From Punica granatum (taxonomy: Eukaryota; Streptophyta; Magnoliopsida; Myrtales; Lythraceae), in assembly GCF_007655135.1 (NCBI RefSeq), contig NC_045130.1:15810001-15874000 (forward strand): a DNA stretch of 64,000 nucleotides, given 5' to 3'. The notes below the pieces were generated by a model. That model was not told where the DNA came from. It searched no databases and saw only the letters and a list, made by a program, of their open reading frames with translations. The position numbers and the translations under genes are program-made. This document shows, piece by piece, positions 37,691 through 50,112 of this stretch (positions are counted from its first letter, which is position 1; every line of letters starts with the position of its first letter).

Positions 37691-38423
37691 AGCATGTCGT
37701 TTTCCTCGCAATGAGCAATCAAAGTGTAACAAGTGTCGACCTTCCCAAGGGCAAAACCTTATCTCAAATACAAGAAAGAGACCCGAGATGCCAGGACCAC
37801 TCAAATTTGGACAAGTTACATCAAATCGGGTCACTATTTACATATTCTCTCTTACGTCGCGGATTTTCATTAGAAATCTGCAAATCGCGGGCCTACGGAT
37901 TTTCGTTCGAGCCGGGTTACGTCGAGCCTAAACACATAAAATTCAAGAAACCGCAAAGTAATTTGTAACGATGCGGCACGACAGGCACATTCTGTATTTT
38001 ACATGTAGAAGGAGTTGAATGCCGAGGCCTGAGGAAGAGCATATTGGTACCGGTTAGCATGGCCGAGACTTCTTCCGAAACGTCCCAATCATGTTTCCGG
38101 CTTCTCCTGCTGCTCTCAGATCATCAGAAGCTCACTGGAGTCACCGGAAGCTCATCGAATCATCGGTCGGCTTCCGGGAAGTCATCAAGAAGAATGCCTA
38201 TGCTCTGGGTTTTCTTAAGGAATTAGATTGGATCACAGGGAGAACTTTATAATGGACTAGAGAATCCAACTTGGAGTCTATGTGTCGGGCCGACCCAATA
38301 AAGCCCATTGGGCCTTCTGGTACCCCAAGCCCAGTAAGAAACCGACCCGTAAACCCGCAACCCGCCCCGATTTGCAGATGATCGTGGATCATCGTGATAT
38401 CGGATCTCTCTGTCTGCGCATTT
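37691..38423. other. Upstream region of the V-ATPase c gene
   Basis: More GC-balanced than the repeats to the left. Stretches such as 'gggccgacccaataaagcccattgggcc' composition near 38288-38314 carry GGGCC/TGGGCC-type motifs common in promoters of plant housekeeping genes. The open frames at 37642-37968 are not recognised as protein. Confidence 0.4.
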
Positions 38424-38505
38424 CACGTGAGGAAAAAGCGAAAGGCCAAAAAGCAGACTAAATTTCGAGATCCAGCCGGAGTTGTGTCAGATCGGAACTC
38501 CAACG
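38424..38505 (+). promoter_or_regulatory. Proximal promoter / 5' leader of V-ATPase c
   Basis: A palindromic G-box core CACGTG lies at 38424-38429, 77 bp upstream of the start codon. The interval to 38505 is probably largely transcribed leader. No clear TATA box is seen, as in many constitutive plant genes. The exact transcription start is unknown. Confidence 0.4.
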
Positions 38506-40707
38506 ATGGCGTCAACGTTCAGCGGCGATGAGACTGCGCCGTTCTTCGGCTTCCTCGGGGCCGCCGCTGCCCTCGTCTTCTCTTGTATGTACCGAACTCT
38601 TAACCCTAACCCTGTCTTCGATCCAAATGCTTCTTGTTTCAGCTTATTCGTGCGCGATCTAGTGCCTGTTTGTTGTTATCATGGTGCTCCAGCATGATAT
38701 GCTTATGCGGGGAGGATATCGTGCAATCATACGTCCATGTGAAGCTAAAACGACTGGCATTGAAAATACATTTCCAGTTTCATTCACTTCAATTGGGTTT
38801 TGGTCCCTGGATAACTTGTTTGTTTATTTAATGTTCCGTAGTTATTCTTCTCTGTTGGCGAAGTTGATTCTGTACTAACTCTTTAATTGAGTGTTCACCG
38901 AATTGAGCTCATCGAAAGACTAGGAAACTCAGTTGGAAATTCGCGAGATTGAGCTCATTGTTGGTGATTTAGGTGTAGGAGTTTCAAGCTAGCGTTTCAG
39001 GTTCGGCAGCATCAGTTACGGCATCGGCTTACTTAAATTTCAGCTTACAAAATACTTTTAAGGGCCATTGCAATTGTTTCCGGACATATATGTTTAACTT
39101 GCTATTAAACTTAAATTTTGAAATTAACGTGTATGTGTATATTAAAAAGATATGATGTCTTTGGTGTAGTTTTTGAGAATATTTTGCGATACTAGCATAA
39201 CGATTGGCAACCGCCAGAGGTGCTAACAATGGTAGGTTGTAGTGATGAGGAGATCGTGCGGTAGAGAAAGATTTGTTTCTGAGAAGAAAGGTCTTTGGAA
39301 AGAAATTGTAGAAATGGCTTTTCTAGCGGCATACTAACAAGTTCTTTCCTCTTCCTAAAAGCACCACATAAAATGGATGAAGCTTTTATAATCATGAGTG
39401 CACCCCTAAGGGATTTAGTTTTTTGGTTCTTGTATTGGGAGAGGGTTTCATATGTGCAGCTAATTGAATATGATGGCTTATCAGGTATGGGAGCTGCCTA
39501 CGGAACGGCTAAAAGTGGAGTTGGTGTTGCATCCATGGGAGTGATGAGGCCAGAGCTGGTTATGAAGTCTATTGTGCCTGTTGTTATGGCTGGAGTGCTG
39601 GGTATCTATGGGCTGATTATCGCTGTCATCATCAGCACTGGGATTAATCCGAAAGCCAAGTCTTATTACCTTTTCGATGGTTATGCACATCTTTCATCCG
39701 GTCTTGCTTGTGGCCTTGCTGGACTATCCGCTGGAATGGCAATTGGAATTGTTGGTGATGCTGGTGTCAGGTATGCCCATCCTTCTTATCTTTTGACTTC
39801 ATTATTACTTTCTTGTCTGGCTAATGTTAAAATTGATGATGCATATAATAGATAGATTATGTTTTATGATGATGTTCTATTGTTGATTTAAAACATATAG
39901 TAATCATTAGAGCCTTTCAATAGTCCAATGTTGATGATGGTGCTAAGAATTTATCCAAGTTATAACTACAGGTTACTGGTTGAATGTTGAGTTTCAATCT
40001 ACCTGCGAACATTATATACTAATAAGTTTTACACCTTATGAGAGCTGCACTATTAAGGTAATTCATATTAGATTTTCATCTCTTATCGAGGAATACTTTC
40101 TCAGAAGGGCATTCTACTAGGTTCCGAGTGGCACTTTCTTGTTAGTTATTTCCTTGTATTTATCTCTGATAACTGGAGGAGTTTTTGGTGGATTGGTTCG
40201 TATCTTGACTGAACAGAATCAGGAGTCAGGGCTGGCATCTGTTTAAAACTTTAAATTCCATTTTAATGATTTCTTCTTAAACTCGATTCCCTTCCCCCCC
40301 ACAAAAAAAAACGCCCCAAGTACTTTTATCTGGTCTCAGGGAAACCGGATTTTTCCATTGTTATACTTTGAAATCACTCACATGTACCATAGGTATTTTA
40401 TGTGGTTTGAAAAGACTTGGCCATTTTCTTGAATGTATGTATTGGAGTTCAATATCTTTTCCTCACTTTGAGTTTATGGAACTTATTGAATCTCGGCCGC
40501 AATTATCTGCTCTAGGGTTATGAGTGACTGAAGCAATAGCCCTGATTCCTCATAATGATTTCTCTGTGGTGCAGAGCTAATGCCCAGCAGCCAAAACTTT
40601 TTGTTGGAATGATCCTAATCCTCATTTTTGCGGAAGCCCTGGCCTTGTACGGCCTCATCGTGGGCATTATCTTGTCTTCTCGGGCAGGCCAGTCCAGAGC
40701 CGAGTAA
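38506..40707 (+). CDS. VHA-c: V-type proton ATPase 16-kDa proteolipid subunit c
   Basis: Three exons, 38506-38584, 39485-39770 and 40575-40707, join in frame to 165 residues plus stop, the usual length for this family. Both introns (900 and 804 bp) are GT-AG, with donors GTATGT and GTATGC. The start is fixed by the conserved N-terminus ([19 protein letters not shown]). Four membrane helices fall at about residues 12-34, 55-77, 92-117 and 131-155. The proton-carrying glutamate is E142 in FAEALALYG. The subunit forms the membrane c-ring of the V0 sector, which rotates to pump protons into the vacuole and Golgi-derived compartments. All family motifs are intact, with no stop or frameshift, so it looks functional. 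The first intron starts with a telo-box motif. It stands alone, with no related gene beside it. Confidence 0.96.
38601..38614 (+). promoter_or_regulatory. Telo-box-like motif in intron 1
   Basis: TAACCCTAACCCTG lies 16 bases into the first intron. AACCCTAA motifs near the start of plant genes are associated with expression in dividing tissue, often of housekeeping genes. The position fits, but function here is inferred only. Confidence 0.35.
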
Positions 40708-41374
40708 GAAGTAAGAGCTGTCCTATGTTCACAAATTTGGTCATTTTATTATTGGTCTTATCTGAGGTGAAGGTATGTGGCTGGTTAGAGTTGCAGATCA
40801 CATCCAATATGCTCATATTCTTGTTCTTATTGTTGAAATGAGTTGAGAATATCATTATTACTCTTCCTACTTGTGATTTGTAGTTGAGCACCAAATTGTC
40901 AGACTTCCGTGACGATCTTATTTTATGTAGAGTATCACCGAATCTCATTGCTCATTATGTATTTGCTTTCCAATGTGTTTCATCGGGCTATGCACGGATG
41001 TCTGCTCAAATTGATTCGAAGTGCTTGTAGTTTTTCTTCCAAACGAACACGTATTATAAAGGGACCTTCCACGGCCACTTAAGGTGACCATTATCTGTCA
41101 CTTGTAGGCTGGCAGATCAACTCAAGTGATCATGGGTCCACAAAAGTCCTGGCTGTCGGATCGTACAAATTGACAATCACTTAAAAGGGAACGTCGATTT
41201 TCTCGGACCTTAACCTTCAGCGAACAGTGGTCTAATATATCATTGGTTCGTATATCTCACACGACACATTTATGTCCTAGGGAAGCAGAAGTGAAGAGCC
41301 CCGTACCCCCTTAGGGGCTGGGCCCATAGCCTCCTGCCCTTGCCCTTAATGAAGTAGGAGGTGTGTGGCCGGTC
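40708..41374. other. 3' region of V-ATPase c and intergenic
   Basis: The 3' UTR probably covers the first 200-350 bases (T-rich tracts, no standard AATAAA seen). From about 41050 to 41350 the sequence is GC-balanced with no recognised gene. Confidence 0.4.
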
Positions 41375-42704
41375 GGGTTAATTACTTTGGGGTGCAAAAA
41401 GTTTACCTGATGCAACAGTGTGGTGTAAAAACAATTTTTTTATTTTTTTATAACAATTTGATAAAAAATGTTTTAATTTTTTCAATTAAGTACATTCTGT
41501 TATCAGTCCACTAACGCCGTCACTTTTTGTTGACGTGGCGTTTTGACGTGTCATAATTTTAAAATAAAAATTCATTATTAATATATTAATTAAAATAATA
41601 TAAATAAATATATAAAAAATGAAAATTAAACACGGATAGAAATTAAACCCATTTAAATACGGATAGACCAGTTTTATATTATGTGTTATAGTGTTAATAA
41701 ATTTGTTTCACATATTGTATCAATTCATAGAAAAAATACACTAAAATCATCTAAGTTTATTTATACAAATCACCGGTTTATGCTTTTATCATATCAATCA
41801 TGTAGTAACATGTAACTAAAGTTAATAGTATCATATCATGTAGGTATAATATCTACTTAAAGGTAATAGTGTCATATCGTGTAGGTAAATATACATACAC
41901 ATTACGATTAGTTAAACAGGTTAGACGTGTCGTATTCGTGTCAACCCGTAATTAAACGTATTGTGTTCGTGTTTGAAAATATTGACACGTTTATAAAACG
42001 TGTGGTGTTCGGATTTAGAGATTTTTAACACGATCCCGTTTAAATACAACATGTTTAAACATGACAAGACACATGTTGCCACCCCTAACAGGGACGCCAC
42101 CGCTGGTGACCCAACCCTGGATTCACTGAAAAAAAAAACATGGTGGAGAGAGAGAAGAGAGGGGCTTGGCGACCACGGGCTTTCGACGACCACTCCGACG
42201 AGCTATGTTGATCCGCAGTCGACCACTCAGGGGAGAGAGGGCAGACGGAAGATAAATGTTATTGTTCTTTGGCAATCGATTCTGCTTGATCTGCCCTTGG
42301 TTTGCATGTTTCTGCTTGACCCATTAATTTTTTATGTGTTTGCTGTGGCGGACTTACATGGATATGATTTTGGGAGCTGATATGAGGACTTAGGCCGGAC
42401 AGTAGTAGGGAAGACAAGTTCTGGGCACGTGGCCATAGGAGAGAGGGAGAGGAGAGAGGGTTTTTCTATAATTCAATTTAATTTTTTTTTATAATAATTT
42501 AGTAAAATGATTTTTTTTATTTTAATCTGTGTGCCACGTCATATTATTAATCAGTAAGTTGTGACGGTGTTAGTGCTTGATGATGACGAAATGTATTTAA
42601 TTGAAACAGGTTAAAATATTTTATACTAAATTATCACCATAAATTCTTTTTACACTCAACTGTCACATCAAGTAAACTTTTTGTATCTCTTGAATAACTA
42701 ACCC
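41375..42704. mobile_element. Long-TIR DNA element, Mutator-like, non-autonomous
   Basis: The inverted arms start GGGTTA and share 'caaaaagttta-ctgatg', 'tgtaaaaa', 'caattaa-tacatt' and 'cactaac-ccgtcac' over about 150 bp at each end (41375-41535 and 42545-42704). The centre has a GC-rich patch (42085-42245) but no transposase. No flanking duplication was found, so the exact ends may differ by a few bases. Confidence 0.6.
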
Positions 42705-42991
42705 GTTGTTGATAAGCCCCTTTGTTTCTTAACGCAGATTATTCATTCATTATTTGATTTCATTTTTTTCCAAGATCCTGTATTTGAAATTGGGATATAT
42801 GAATATAATTTATCACTTTGGCGTATATATTAATAATAAATAAATAATTTATTCTAAAAATTAAGCTTAAACCATCCAAAAAGAAAAAAGGCTTCCAAAA
42901 CATTGATGGCCCAGGAACAATTTGGGCCAGATACTGGCCCTTTCAAGAGCCCCAATGGAGATACTGGTTGGTCCCACACAACAGCATCCAA

Positions 42992-42995
<4 letters not shown>

Positions 42996-43035
<40 letters not shown>
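42996..43035. repeat. (TA)n microsatellite
   Basis: About 20 uninterrupted TA units. Confidence 0.9.
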
Positions 43036-43037
<2 letters not shown>

Positions 43038-44059
43038 TATTTATATTTTTTATAACGTGAAGACGTGCTATTGGCTGTGTTCATTGGTCTGCATGACCTG
43101 ACATATTCTGGTCAGTGCGATAAGAAAATTAGGACATATATATTTGCGGAAGACGTTAGAGATGGTCCCTCCAATTTCCTACTGATTGCTTCATTATGCT
43201 CCAAAATCTCAAGTCCCTAAAACCTGATTTGAATGTGTATGTACTTGTTTATTTACCATCTAGAATGCATTGATTCATGTGTTTCTCGGGCTTGTAACTG
43301 ATCGGAGGTCATCAATCGCTTCTGAAAGATCGCTTAAACTAATCTCAAATGAAATTTATATACATCTCAGAATGAGAACATTATTTCGGATTGAGTTGTC
43401 ATCTTTTCATTTTATCATCGTAATCATATGAATATATAGGAACAAGGCGGACTTTTGATTGCATGTTCATCACGTATCTATATTTGTTTTGGGAAGCTCA
43501 TTTGTGAACTCCAGTAAAAAGTTTAAGAGAAACTTTCGAAATCTGTCCCAAACCTATTAAAAGTTTGATGAAAATTTTTAAACCGTACTAGGGAAAAGTA
43601 TTCGACGACCGTTACCATTTGCATCGATTAAACAAGTTGGCAATTTGTACTTTTGCCAAAAAAAAAACAACTAGAATTTAATATGAAAATAAATTTTTCA
43701 TGAAATACATTTATTTGCTAGTTTTTCGACATTAATTTCGTCATTACAATTCCATTTATTTTTTATTTTCTTAATCTCAATTATTTCACGTGTCATTCAT
43801 AAAAAAAAATTAATTAATAAAACAAAGACCACAGCCGTGAGCCGCGGTTGATTAGTTAGTGGGGAGTGAAGAAAAAGAGAGAAAGAAGGAGGAAGAGAGA
43901 AAGTTAGAAGAGTCCCAGATTTTTTTATAAGTTTACAATTGTACTCTTAATTTAATGGTCATTAAATAATATAATATAAATTATAAGAGTAAAATGAGAA
44001 ATAGGAAGTCCTATCGGGAAAAAAAAGAGAAGAAAAATAGGAAGTTAGTTGAAAGAATT

Positions 44060-44083
44060 TCTTCCTCTATATAATAGTATAGA
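44060..44083 (-). other. Helitron-like 5' terminus on minus strand (candidate)
   Basis: Read on the minus strand: an A, then TCTATACTATTATATAGAGG, the TC-start and CT/AT-rich pattern of plant Helitron 5' ends. A matching hairpin-CTRR end at lower coordinates was not found. Confidence 0.25.
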
Positions 44084-46654
44084 TGAAAAACTAGTACCAA
44101 CATCAGTCAACGTAAATTAATTTGGATATATAATTCGATATTTCCTTTTCTTAAGTACAAATTTCAATTCGAATATTGTAAATATTAAAAAACAAAATCA
44201 TTAGTAAAAGAGTTTTATTTTTTAATAAACCGACTTAGCTCAAATCTAATTTAATGGAACTTCTTGAATTTTTGGATAGCATGTAGCAAACTCTCAATAA
44301 AAATCAAAATCATATTTAGAAAAACAAAATCCAGTTGCGAGTGTATATATATGCACACACAGTAGAAGTTGCTGCAGTCATTTTATATACTTCTAAAAGT
44401 ATTTTTTCAGTTATAATGTGATCCATGTACCTATTACAATAAAGTAAAAATCTTAATAATTAATATAGGAGCAACGGATAATCCCATTATGAGAACCAAA
44501 TTTGAAATCTCTTGATTATCATGTAAAAATGTATGTCACTGCGTTGCATCTTTTTTAATATAATAACGTCCAATTTCGAACGCATCTCTCTTACCCTGCA
44601 AGGTTTGCAAGGGTTAACTTCCTTTTTTCTTTTTCTTTTTCTTTTTTTTTTTACATCTCATCGAGCAAATCATCTTAATCACCTATCGGGGGGGTATGAG
44701 ACGGATGGGGAATAAAATGTATAATAACCTCGTTCAGTACAATCCTTGTTCGAGTTGGTACATAATAATAGTTCATCTTTTTACAAACATTTGATTAGAC
44801 ACGTGCACGATAACGAATACGAGTATATATGTACATGCATGTCTATATGCACGCACACTTAACTAAAGACGTAGAGATAAGATCATCATTGATGATAGAG
44901 AGATGCCATAATATATACCATTAAAGAGGGGGCAATGACATGTTGCATTATTAATGTCAGCAGCATGGGGCTCGATTTGATATATGACCAGAAAAAATTA
45001 GGTCACTGCTTTGCATGCTCCTTTGTTTTGTGTACTTTTGGCTCTTTGTGATGCATTTGGAACCCACATTTAGAAAACACCCCTATCTCCTAATGACTTT
45101 GTCCCATATTTATCTATCCACATGGACTGTTTCGAATGCCACTTTATTTTTGTTTTTTGTTTTTTTTTCCTGAACTTTTGGCCATCTAACAATTAAGCTC
45201 ATTTCCTATATTCTTCTGCTGCACGTATCACATGCCTTGGCCAATTTTTTTGGTTTTTTTTTTTAAATTTTTTTATATTAAACACAAATTTTATGGAAAA
45301 ATTTAGAGAGAAAGATAAATTATTTTTTGGTTATAAGAGATGTCAGGAGTCTTATTAAAAAAATGAAAAATTAAATAATCTCTCACTGACCATGATCGAA
45401 TCTGAAATAAATTGCTTTCTGAGTTAAATATGATTATTTTCAGAAAGGAATATGTAAACTGTTTTCTTGGATAACACAAGAGGTTTAGGAGTCGGGCATC
45501 CCGATTGAATTCTCTCTATCATTTCCCTTGCAAGAGTAATCTTCCCCATTGGATATAGTACTCGTCTGGTTGACATTGATCTAAAGGACCAATCCCCTAA
45601 TACCAATAACTAATAGAGATAGAATTCGGATCAAGAAATTAGAGGGACAATGGGGCAAGATTGATGTGGGTTCGCTTTTTTTTTTTTTCCGTGTGTATCT
45701 TTACAATAGTTTTGTCATCAGATCAGTACTTATTTTATTTGAATTTCAAGCCATATTATGAGCGAATGAAATACATCGCCTCTAGGACATGTAAAGGCTT
45801 GGATGAGACATGGACCAATAGACATCTCATGTATGCGACCATTGATCTTCGTTAGAGTCTCTGTTCTCTGTTAGTTGTTCTATAATGTAGCAAAATTTTA
45901 CAGGGACGTCCGAGCATATATAGACATATAACGTAACTGCCGTCAGCATGCATATATGAGTCGATGTCTTTACCTTTTTACTGAAAATAATTGTGTAGCC
46001 ATAAAATTTATATATATGTTCGTGGCTGTGGATGAACCTAGCTATCTGCCCTTTTTAAATTGTTGAGGTTGAGAAGCCTATTTGCATATATCCTCAAAAA
46101 AAAACAAAAAATCATCATCTCATTATATGTGTGTGTGTTCACCAACCTAAATTATTTGACGTCGTCATGAATAGAAGACCACGCAAGTGATGACCTAATC
46201 GGCAATCGGCTAATCTTTATATTATTGAAAAACCATTTAAAATTAAGTTGATTGCTTTTCTTGCAAGAAAAATAAAAATTATAACATGATGCCTATTTTA
46301 GATAAAGGGAGTTCAGAACAATAACACTTATCCTCAACTCAAAACTATGAGCTATATTATGATTTCTCTTTAGATAAATCCTATGTAGAAGCTTCTTCCT
46401 GTGCCAAACCTTACGGGGCTTCCAAAATAGAATTTCATGATGAAATGGCTAATGTAATATCACGCCACACTTTAACTGGTATAATACTTTTGATCAGGTT
46501 AGGTCTTGGTTGGATATGCATTTAAAAACTTTTGCTACTATAATCATTGATTTATCGTGAAACACGTGAACGATTGATTGATCCTGCCAGACTAACCATA
46601 TACGTATATATATGTGTATATATATATATATATGACTATAAATTTATATATAAA

Positions 46655-46808
46655 CAATGCTAAATCCTCCTAAAAGAAGGATCTGATTATCCTCCTAATA
46701 CTCACATGCATTAAATGGCCCTTGTATGTTGATGTAATTAAAACCAATGATATTGTGAGTGATTAGAGGATTTTTAAGAGGATAATTAAGAGAATTTAGC
46801 AAAACTCC
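46655..46808. mobile_element. Short MITE (~154 bp)
   Basis: The ends carry TGCTAAATCCTCCTAA at the left and the inverse TTTAGCAAAACTCC-type sequence at the right, with 'attatcctcct' blocks inside both. It is flanked by AT-rich DNA and has no coding capacity. Confidence 0.5.
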
Positions 46809-48445
46809 TTATATATATGGAGGTGTACGCATACTATTGTCGACTGTAATTTGCCTATTATGCATCTTGAGCATTGATACATAGCATATAGAAGGGGGCA
46901 TGGCTGAGATAATCAGATTACGTATAGAAGAGAAGAGTGCATGTATGCTTTTCGTGTATATAATGTATACGTGCTAGTGCTACATATATGGGATGGTGAT
47001 AAGACTACGCGTGACCTTTTACGTGGGAAAGCCACCCAAAATTAATTAATAATCAACGGTTTTGTTGCTTTTTGTGCTTTTTCTTTCTTCTATCTAATAT
47101 ATTATTCATTCTATATCCAATTTGTGTCTTTACACGAGATACACTTTCTGTGACCTAATATTTCCTTGGTTTTATTCTATAAGACCAATTAACCCGACAA
47201 ACTTGAACGATATAGATCATATAATAATTAAGTCTCAAGTGTGCCCATCCAATCGAATGCTTTCTTAATTCATAATATGATCAAATCAATCCTACGATGC
47301 GTACTCTCCACGTGAATTAGGTATATTCAGGCTAGAAGCAATATAATCGGATGAAAGAAGATTTTTTGGATGAAGATGGCTTGGCCACATTATTGGTCCT
47401 AATTGTTAGTATAACTAGCTGATAAGTCTGTGCATTGTGCGGAATTACTTTTTAATTTTTTTAATATGGACAATGTGATGTGATGACTAATGTATGGACA
47501 ATATGTGATGCGTTAAGTTAAAACCTATTCCTGCCATCACAAGTGGCCTTTTGATGTGATGACTAGTGTATGGACAATGTGATGTGGTCGATTATATGTT
47601 TGTTTAAAATGGGTATAAATACTTTTAATTAATTTAATGGGTATTTTTTTAACTATGAGAAGTACATTCATTAAAATACTGTACTTTCGGAGCTGTACTA
47701 TTTTTAATGGATATAGAATACAGATAGCATATTATGTGTTACAAAAATTACGTGTTACAGTAAAGTGTTTAAAATAATCTATTTTAAATTATCGACAAAA
47801 TGTAAGTGTTTAAAGTGTAGACAAAAAAATTAAGTGTTATATTCCATAGATAGAATACAAATAGTATATTAAGTGTTTTAGTTATTAACAAAACTTAAGT
47901 GTTACAAATAGCATAGTAAGTGTTTCAAATTATATTAACTATTATAAATATTAAATTAAATATGTTGTACTCACAAATGACACATTTACATCGTATCAAT
48001 AAATAATAAAACTTTATTTTAATTTTAATAGAATTTTTTTTTACAATTTTATGTCAATAAAGAAAAAAAAGTTGGAAAATAATTCAAAAATTAAATACAT
48101 CGAATTGATAATAAGTATAATAGATTGGACGTATAGACCACGAACAAAGCAATTGGCGTGGCGTTAAGGGGATGAACTTCCAAAGGGAAGGCCCAAGCTC
48201 GACTCCCCGAGGGCGAGTTCTGATGGAAATAAACTGGAGGGATTCCCTCGATAATCTCTGTTGGAATTAAATTGGAGGAAAAATCCATTGATAATCCCTC
48301 GAGCATGAACGGATTATCGATGGATGTTTTCTCGATATTTTTTGAGAGAATTTTTAATGTATATTGTGCAAGAATATGTAATTGTGAGTTTATGTAATTG
48401 TTATCTTTATTTTGTTTAGTAAATGACGGTATAATAAGTATTTAA
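46809..48445. other. AT-rich intergenic
   Basis: No gene seen. A local duplication, 'gtgatgtgatgactagtgtatggacaat', occurs at about 47474 and 47553. A short 'ctgtgcattgtgcgg' segment at 47431 recalls Helitron end hairpins but is imperfect. Confidence 0.4.
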
Positions 48446-48642
48446 GGTTGTGTTTGGTTTTAGATTAGGATTGAGATTTTATTCTACTCTATTTTTGAAA
48501 TAAGGGGAAATTTTTAATGTATATTCTTATACATGAATATGTAATTGTGAATTTATATAATTGATGAATTATCTTTATTTTGAAATCTCTGTAATTGTTT
48601 TTCAGAAAAAAATTCTGAAAAACAAAATACCAAAATCTAAGA
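48446..48642. repeat. Decayed partial relative of the GTTTGGTTTC MITE
   Basis: Starts 'ttgtgtttggttttagattagg', resembling the left end of the adjacent MITE, but the body and right end have diverged. Confidence 0.3.
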
Positions 48643-48870
48643 TTGCGTTTGGTTTCATGGTAGGATTTTAAAATCAGATTTTGATTCTGAAAAAGAGTGG
48701 TATAAATGAAATCCACCATTTGACTTTGTATGAGTTATATTGTTTTGTCGTGGAAAAAAGTGGTATAAATGGGGCCCACTCTTTGACTTTGTATGAGTTA
48801 TTTTGTTTTGTAGTGGGTAGAGTTAAATTAGAATTGTGATTCTAAAATAACATCTTAAAACCAAACAGGT
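48643..48870. mobile_element. MITE, GTTTGGTTTC family, copy 2
   Basis: About 228 bp, closely similar along its length to 23400-23626. It has the same inverted ends (TGCGTTTGGTTTC and AAAACCAAACAGG), the same doubled 'ctttgactttgtatgagtta' and the same 'aattgtgattctaaaata' near the right end. Confidence 0.65.
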
Positions 48871-48910
48871 TAAAGAAGATAACCAAAACAAAGATAACCA
48901 TTAAAGAAGA

Positions 48911-49058
48911 TGTAGCACACTGGTGCATGCTTTCACTTAGTAATATAGAGATCTCAAATTCGATAGTCAGTGAAACAACCGATACCCCTTAATTAGCTAG
49001 TATGATTTTTATTTCGTTGTATTAGGCTCATAGGCCTCTCTATATAACCAAAAAAAAA
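48911..49058 (+). repeat. SINE-like element with A-tail
   Basis: TAGCACACTGG (48913-48923) fits the Pol III box A. About 33 bp on, AAATTCGATAGTC is a decayed box B. The body ends in 'tatataacc' and a run of nine or more A (from 49050). Size and layout fit a tRNA-derived SINE. No target duplication was identified. Confidence 0.45.
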
Positions 49059-49881
49059 GATAATGAGAAATGGAAATATCTAGACTTTTTTTTTGTGTAT
49101 ATACCACCTAATTTTCGATTGTAAGCACGGGTTGGATTAGAATTTTACATGTACCTTAATCCCAACCCAACCCAACAACATTCGTTTGATTGACAGAACT
49201 TGAAGTTTTGTAACCATAGTTCTCAGACTTCTAATTATCACTGTCAATGGGTCTATGTTTTAAGATATTTTCGATTTTATTTCCGTGTAGCCCAATTCAT
49301 AAGTACAATTAAACCCAATTCTAGCAATTGCTCTTGCCGTGAAATTCTGTCTAGTTTAAATCTATCGTAGCTCAATATGGTACCAAGAAATGATGAAAGA
49401 ACTTTTTTTTTTATATATATAGAAAAGGAACTAAATAATTATTTTTATTAATGTGATGTATTTTTTTTCTTTCCCTCAATTATTATTATTCTAAACAAGG
49501 TCTTGGTAAATTCGAACAAAAGGCATCAGCATTATCGCAGCTTTTCACTACTTTGTCATGGTTATAGGATTTTGCTGAAGGGAGAAATGCGGTTTCCAAT
49601 CTCTCTGTAGAGAGATAAAATTGGAAAACCTCTTTTCCTTTCAAATTCTATGTGGATTATTTTGGTAATGCCTTCCGTAAAAAGATTATGTGTATTAGAG
49701 ATATGAAAGTAGATAATTAATGAGGAAACATACTTCATTAAATGAAGAAGATATACACAATGCATGAATTGTAACCAAACGAGATAGAAATAAACAACTA
49801 AAACCAAATCAGTTTATTCTGGTAACAGTCATCATTCATATTGATCATTTATTTAATGTGGCCAATGCAATTATATTAAAT
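49059..49881. other. AT-rich intergenic
   Basis: No gene, RNA or element ends recognised. Confidence 0.45.
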
Positions 49882-50112
49882 TAGGCCGGGGATTAGTATT
49901 ATGGCATTTTGTACCCTCACACGGACAAGTAGCTTTTTGTGACAAGATGGTATCAGATCCAAGGAAAGTCCTGCAGATTATGGCTTCAAAATCAAGAAAA
50001 TCAATGTGGGGGTTATCCGCCTAAAAGAGTCATGCACGGAGCATGGTAGACCGGGAATTAGTATTAGGGCATTATGTGCCCTTATATGGACAGCTAGTCT
50101 TTCGTGATGAGA
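49882..50112 (+). mobile_element. TRIM-like unit: 66-bp direct repeats around a primer-binding site
   Basis: Two direct repeats of exactly 66 bp (49882-49947 and 50047-50112) share ccggg-attagtatta-ggcatt-tgt and cttt-gtga-aga. Immediately after the first comes TGGTATCAGATCC, a good match to the initiator-Met tRNA primer site. A purine-rich 'cacggagcatgg' precedes the second. The 99-bp interior is non-coding. This is the architecture of a terminal-repeat retrotransposon in miniature. The repeats do not start with TG or end with CA, and no clear target duplication was found. Confidence 0.5.

Larger units (their letters stand above)
42705..46650. other. AT-rich intergenic block
   Basis: No gene recognised. 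It contains a (TA)n run at 42996-43035, a GA-rich tract at 43862-43912, a T-rich tract near 44620-44653 and a possible Helitron 5' end on the minus strand at 44083. The 60-65 residue open frames are low-complexity or isolated. Confidence 0.45.

Noticed and set aside
37642..37968. 108-residue and 89-residue frames upstream of V-ATPase c
   Set aside because: They overlap each other in different frames, match nothing recognised, and begin in the tandem-unit block shared with 24.5 kb, where the frame is not kept.
39295..39855. Single continuous 186-residue frame as the V-ATPase product
   Set aside because: It starts inside intron 1 and runs into intron 2. Family alignment and splice sites show only 39485-39770 is exon.
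42000..42380. 126-residue open frame
   Set aside because: It lies in the GC-rich core of a non-autonomous long-TIR element, with no domain or splice evidence.
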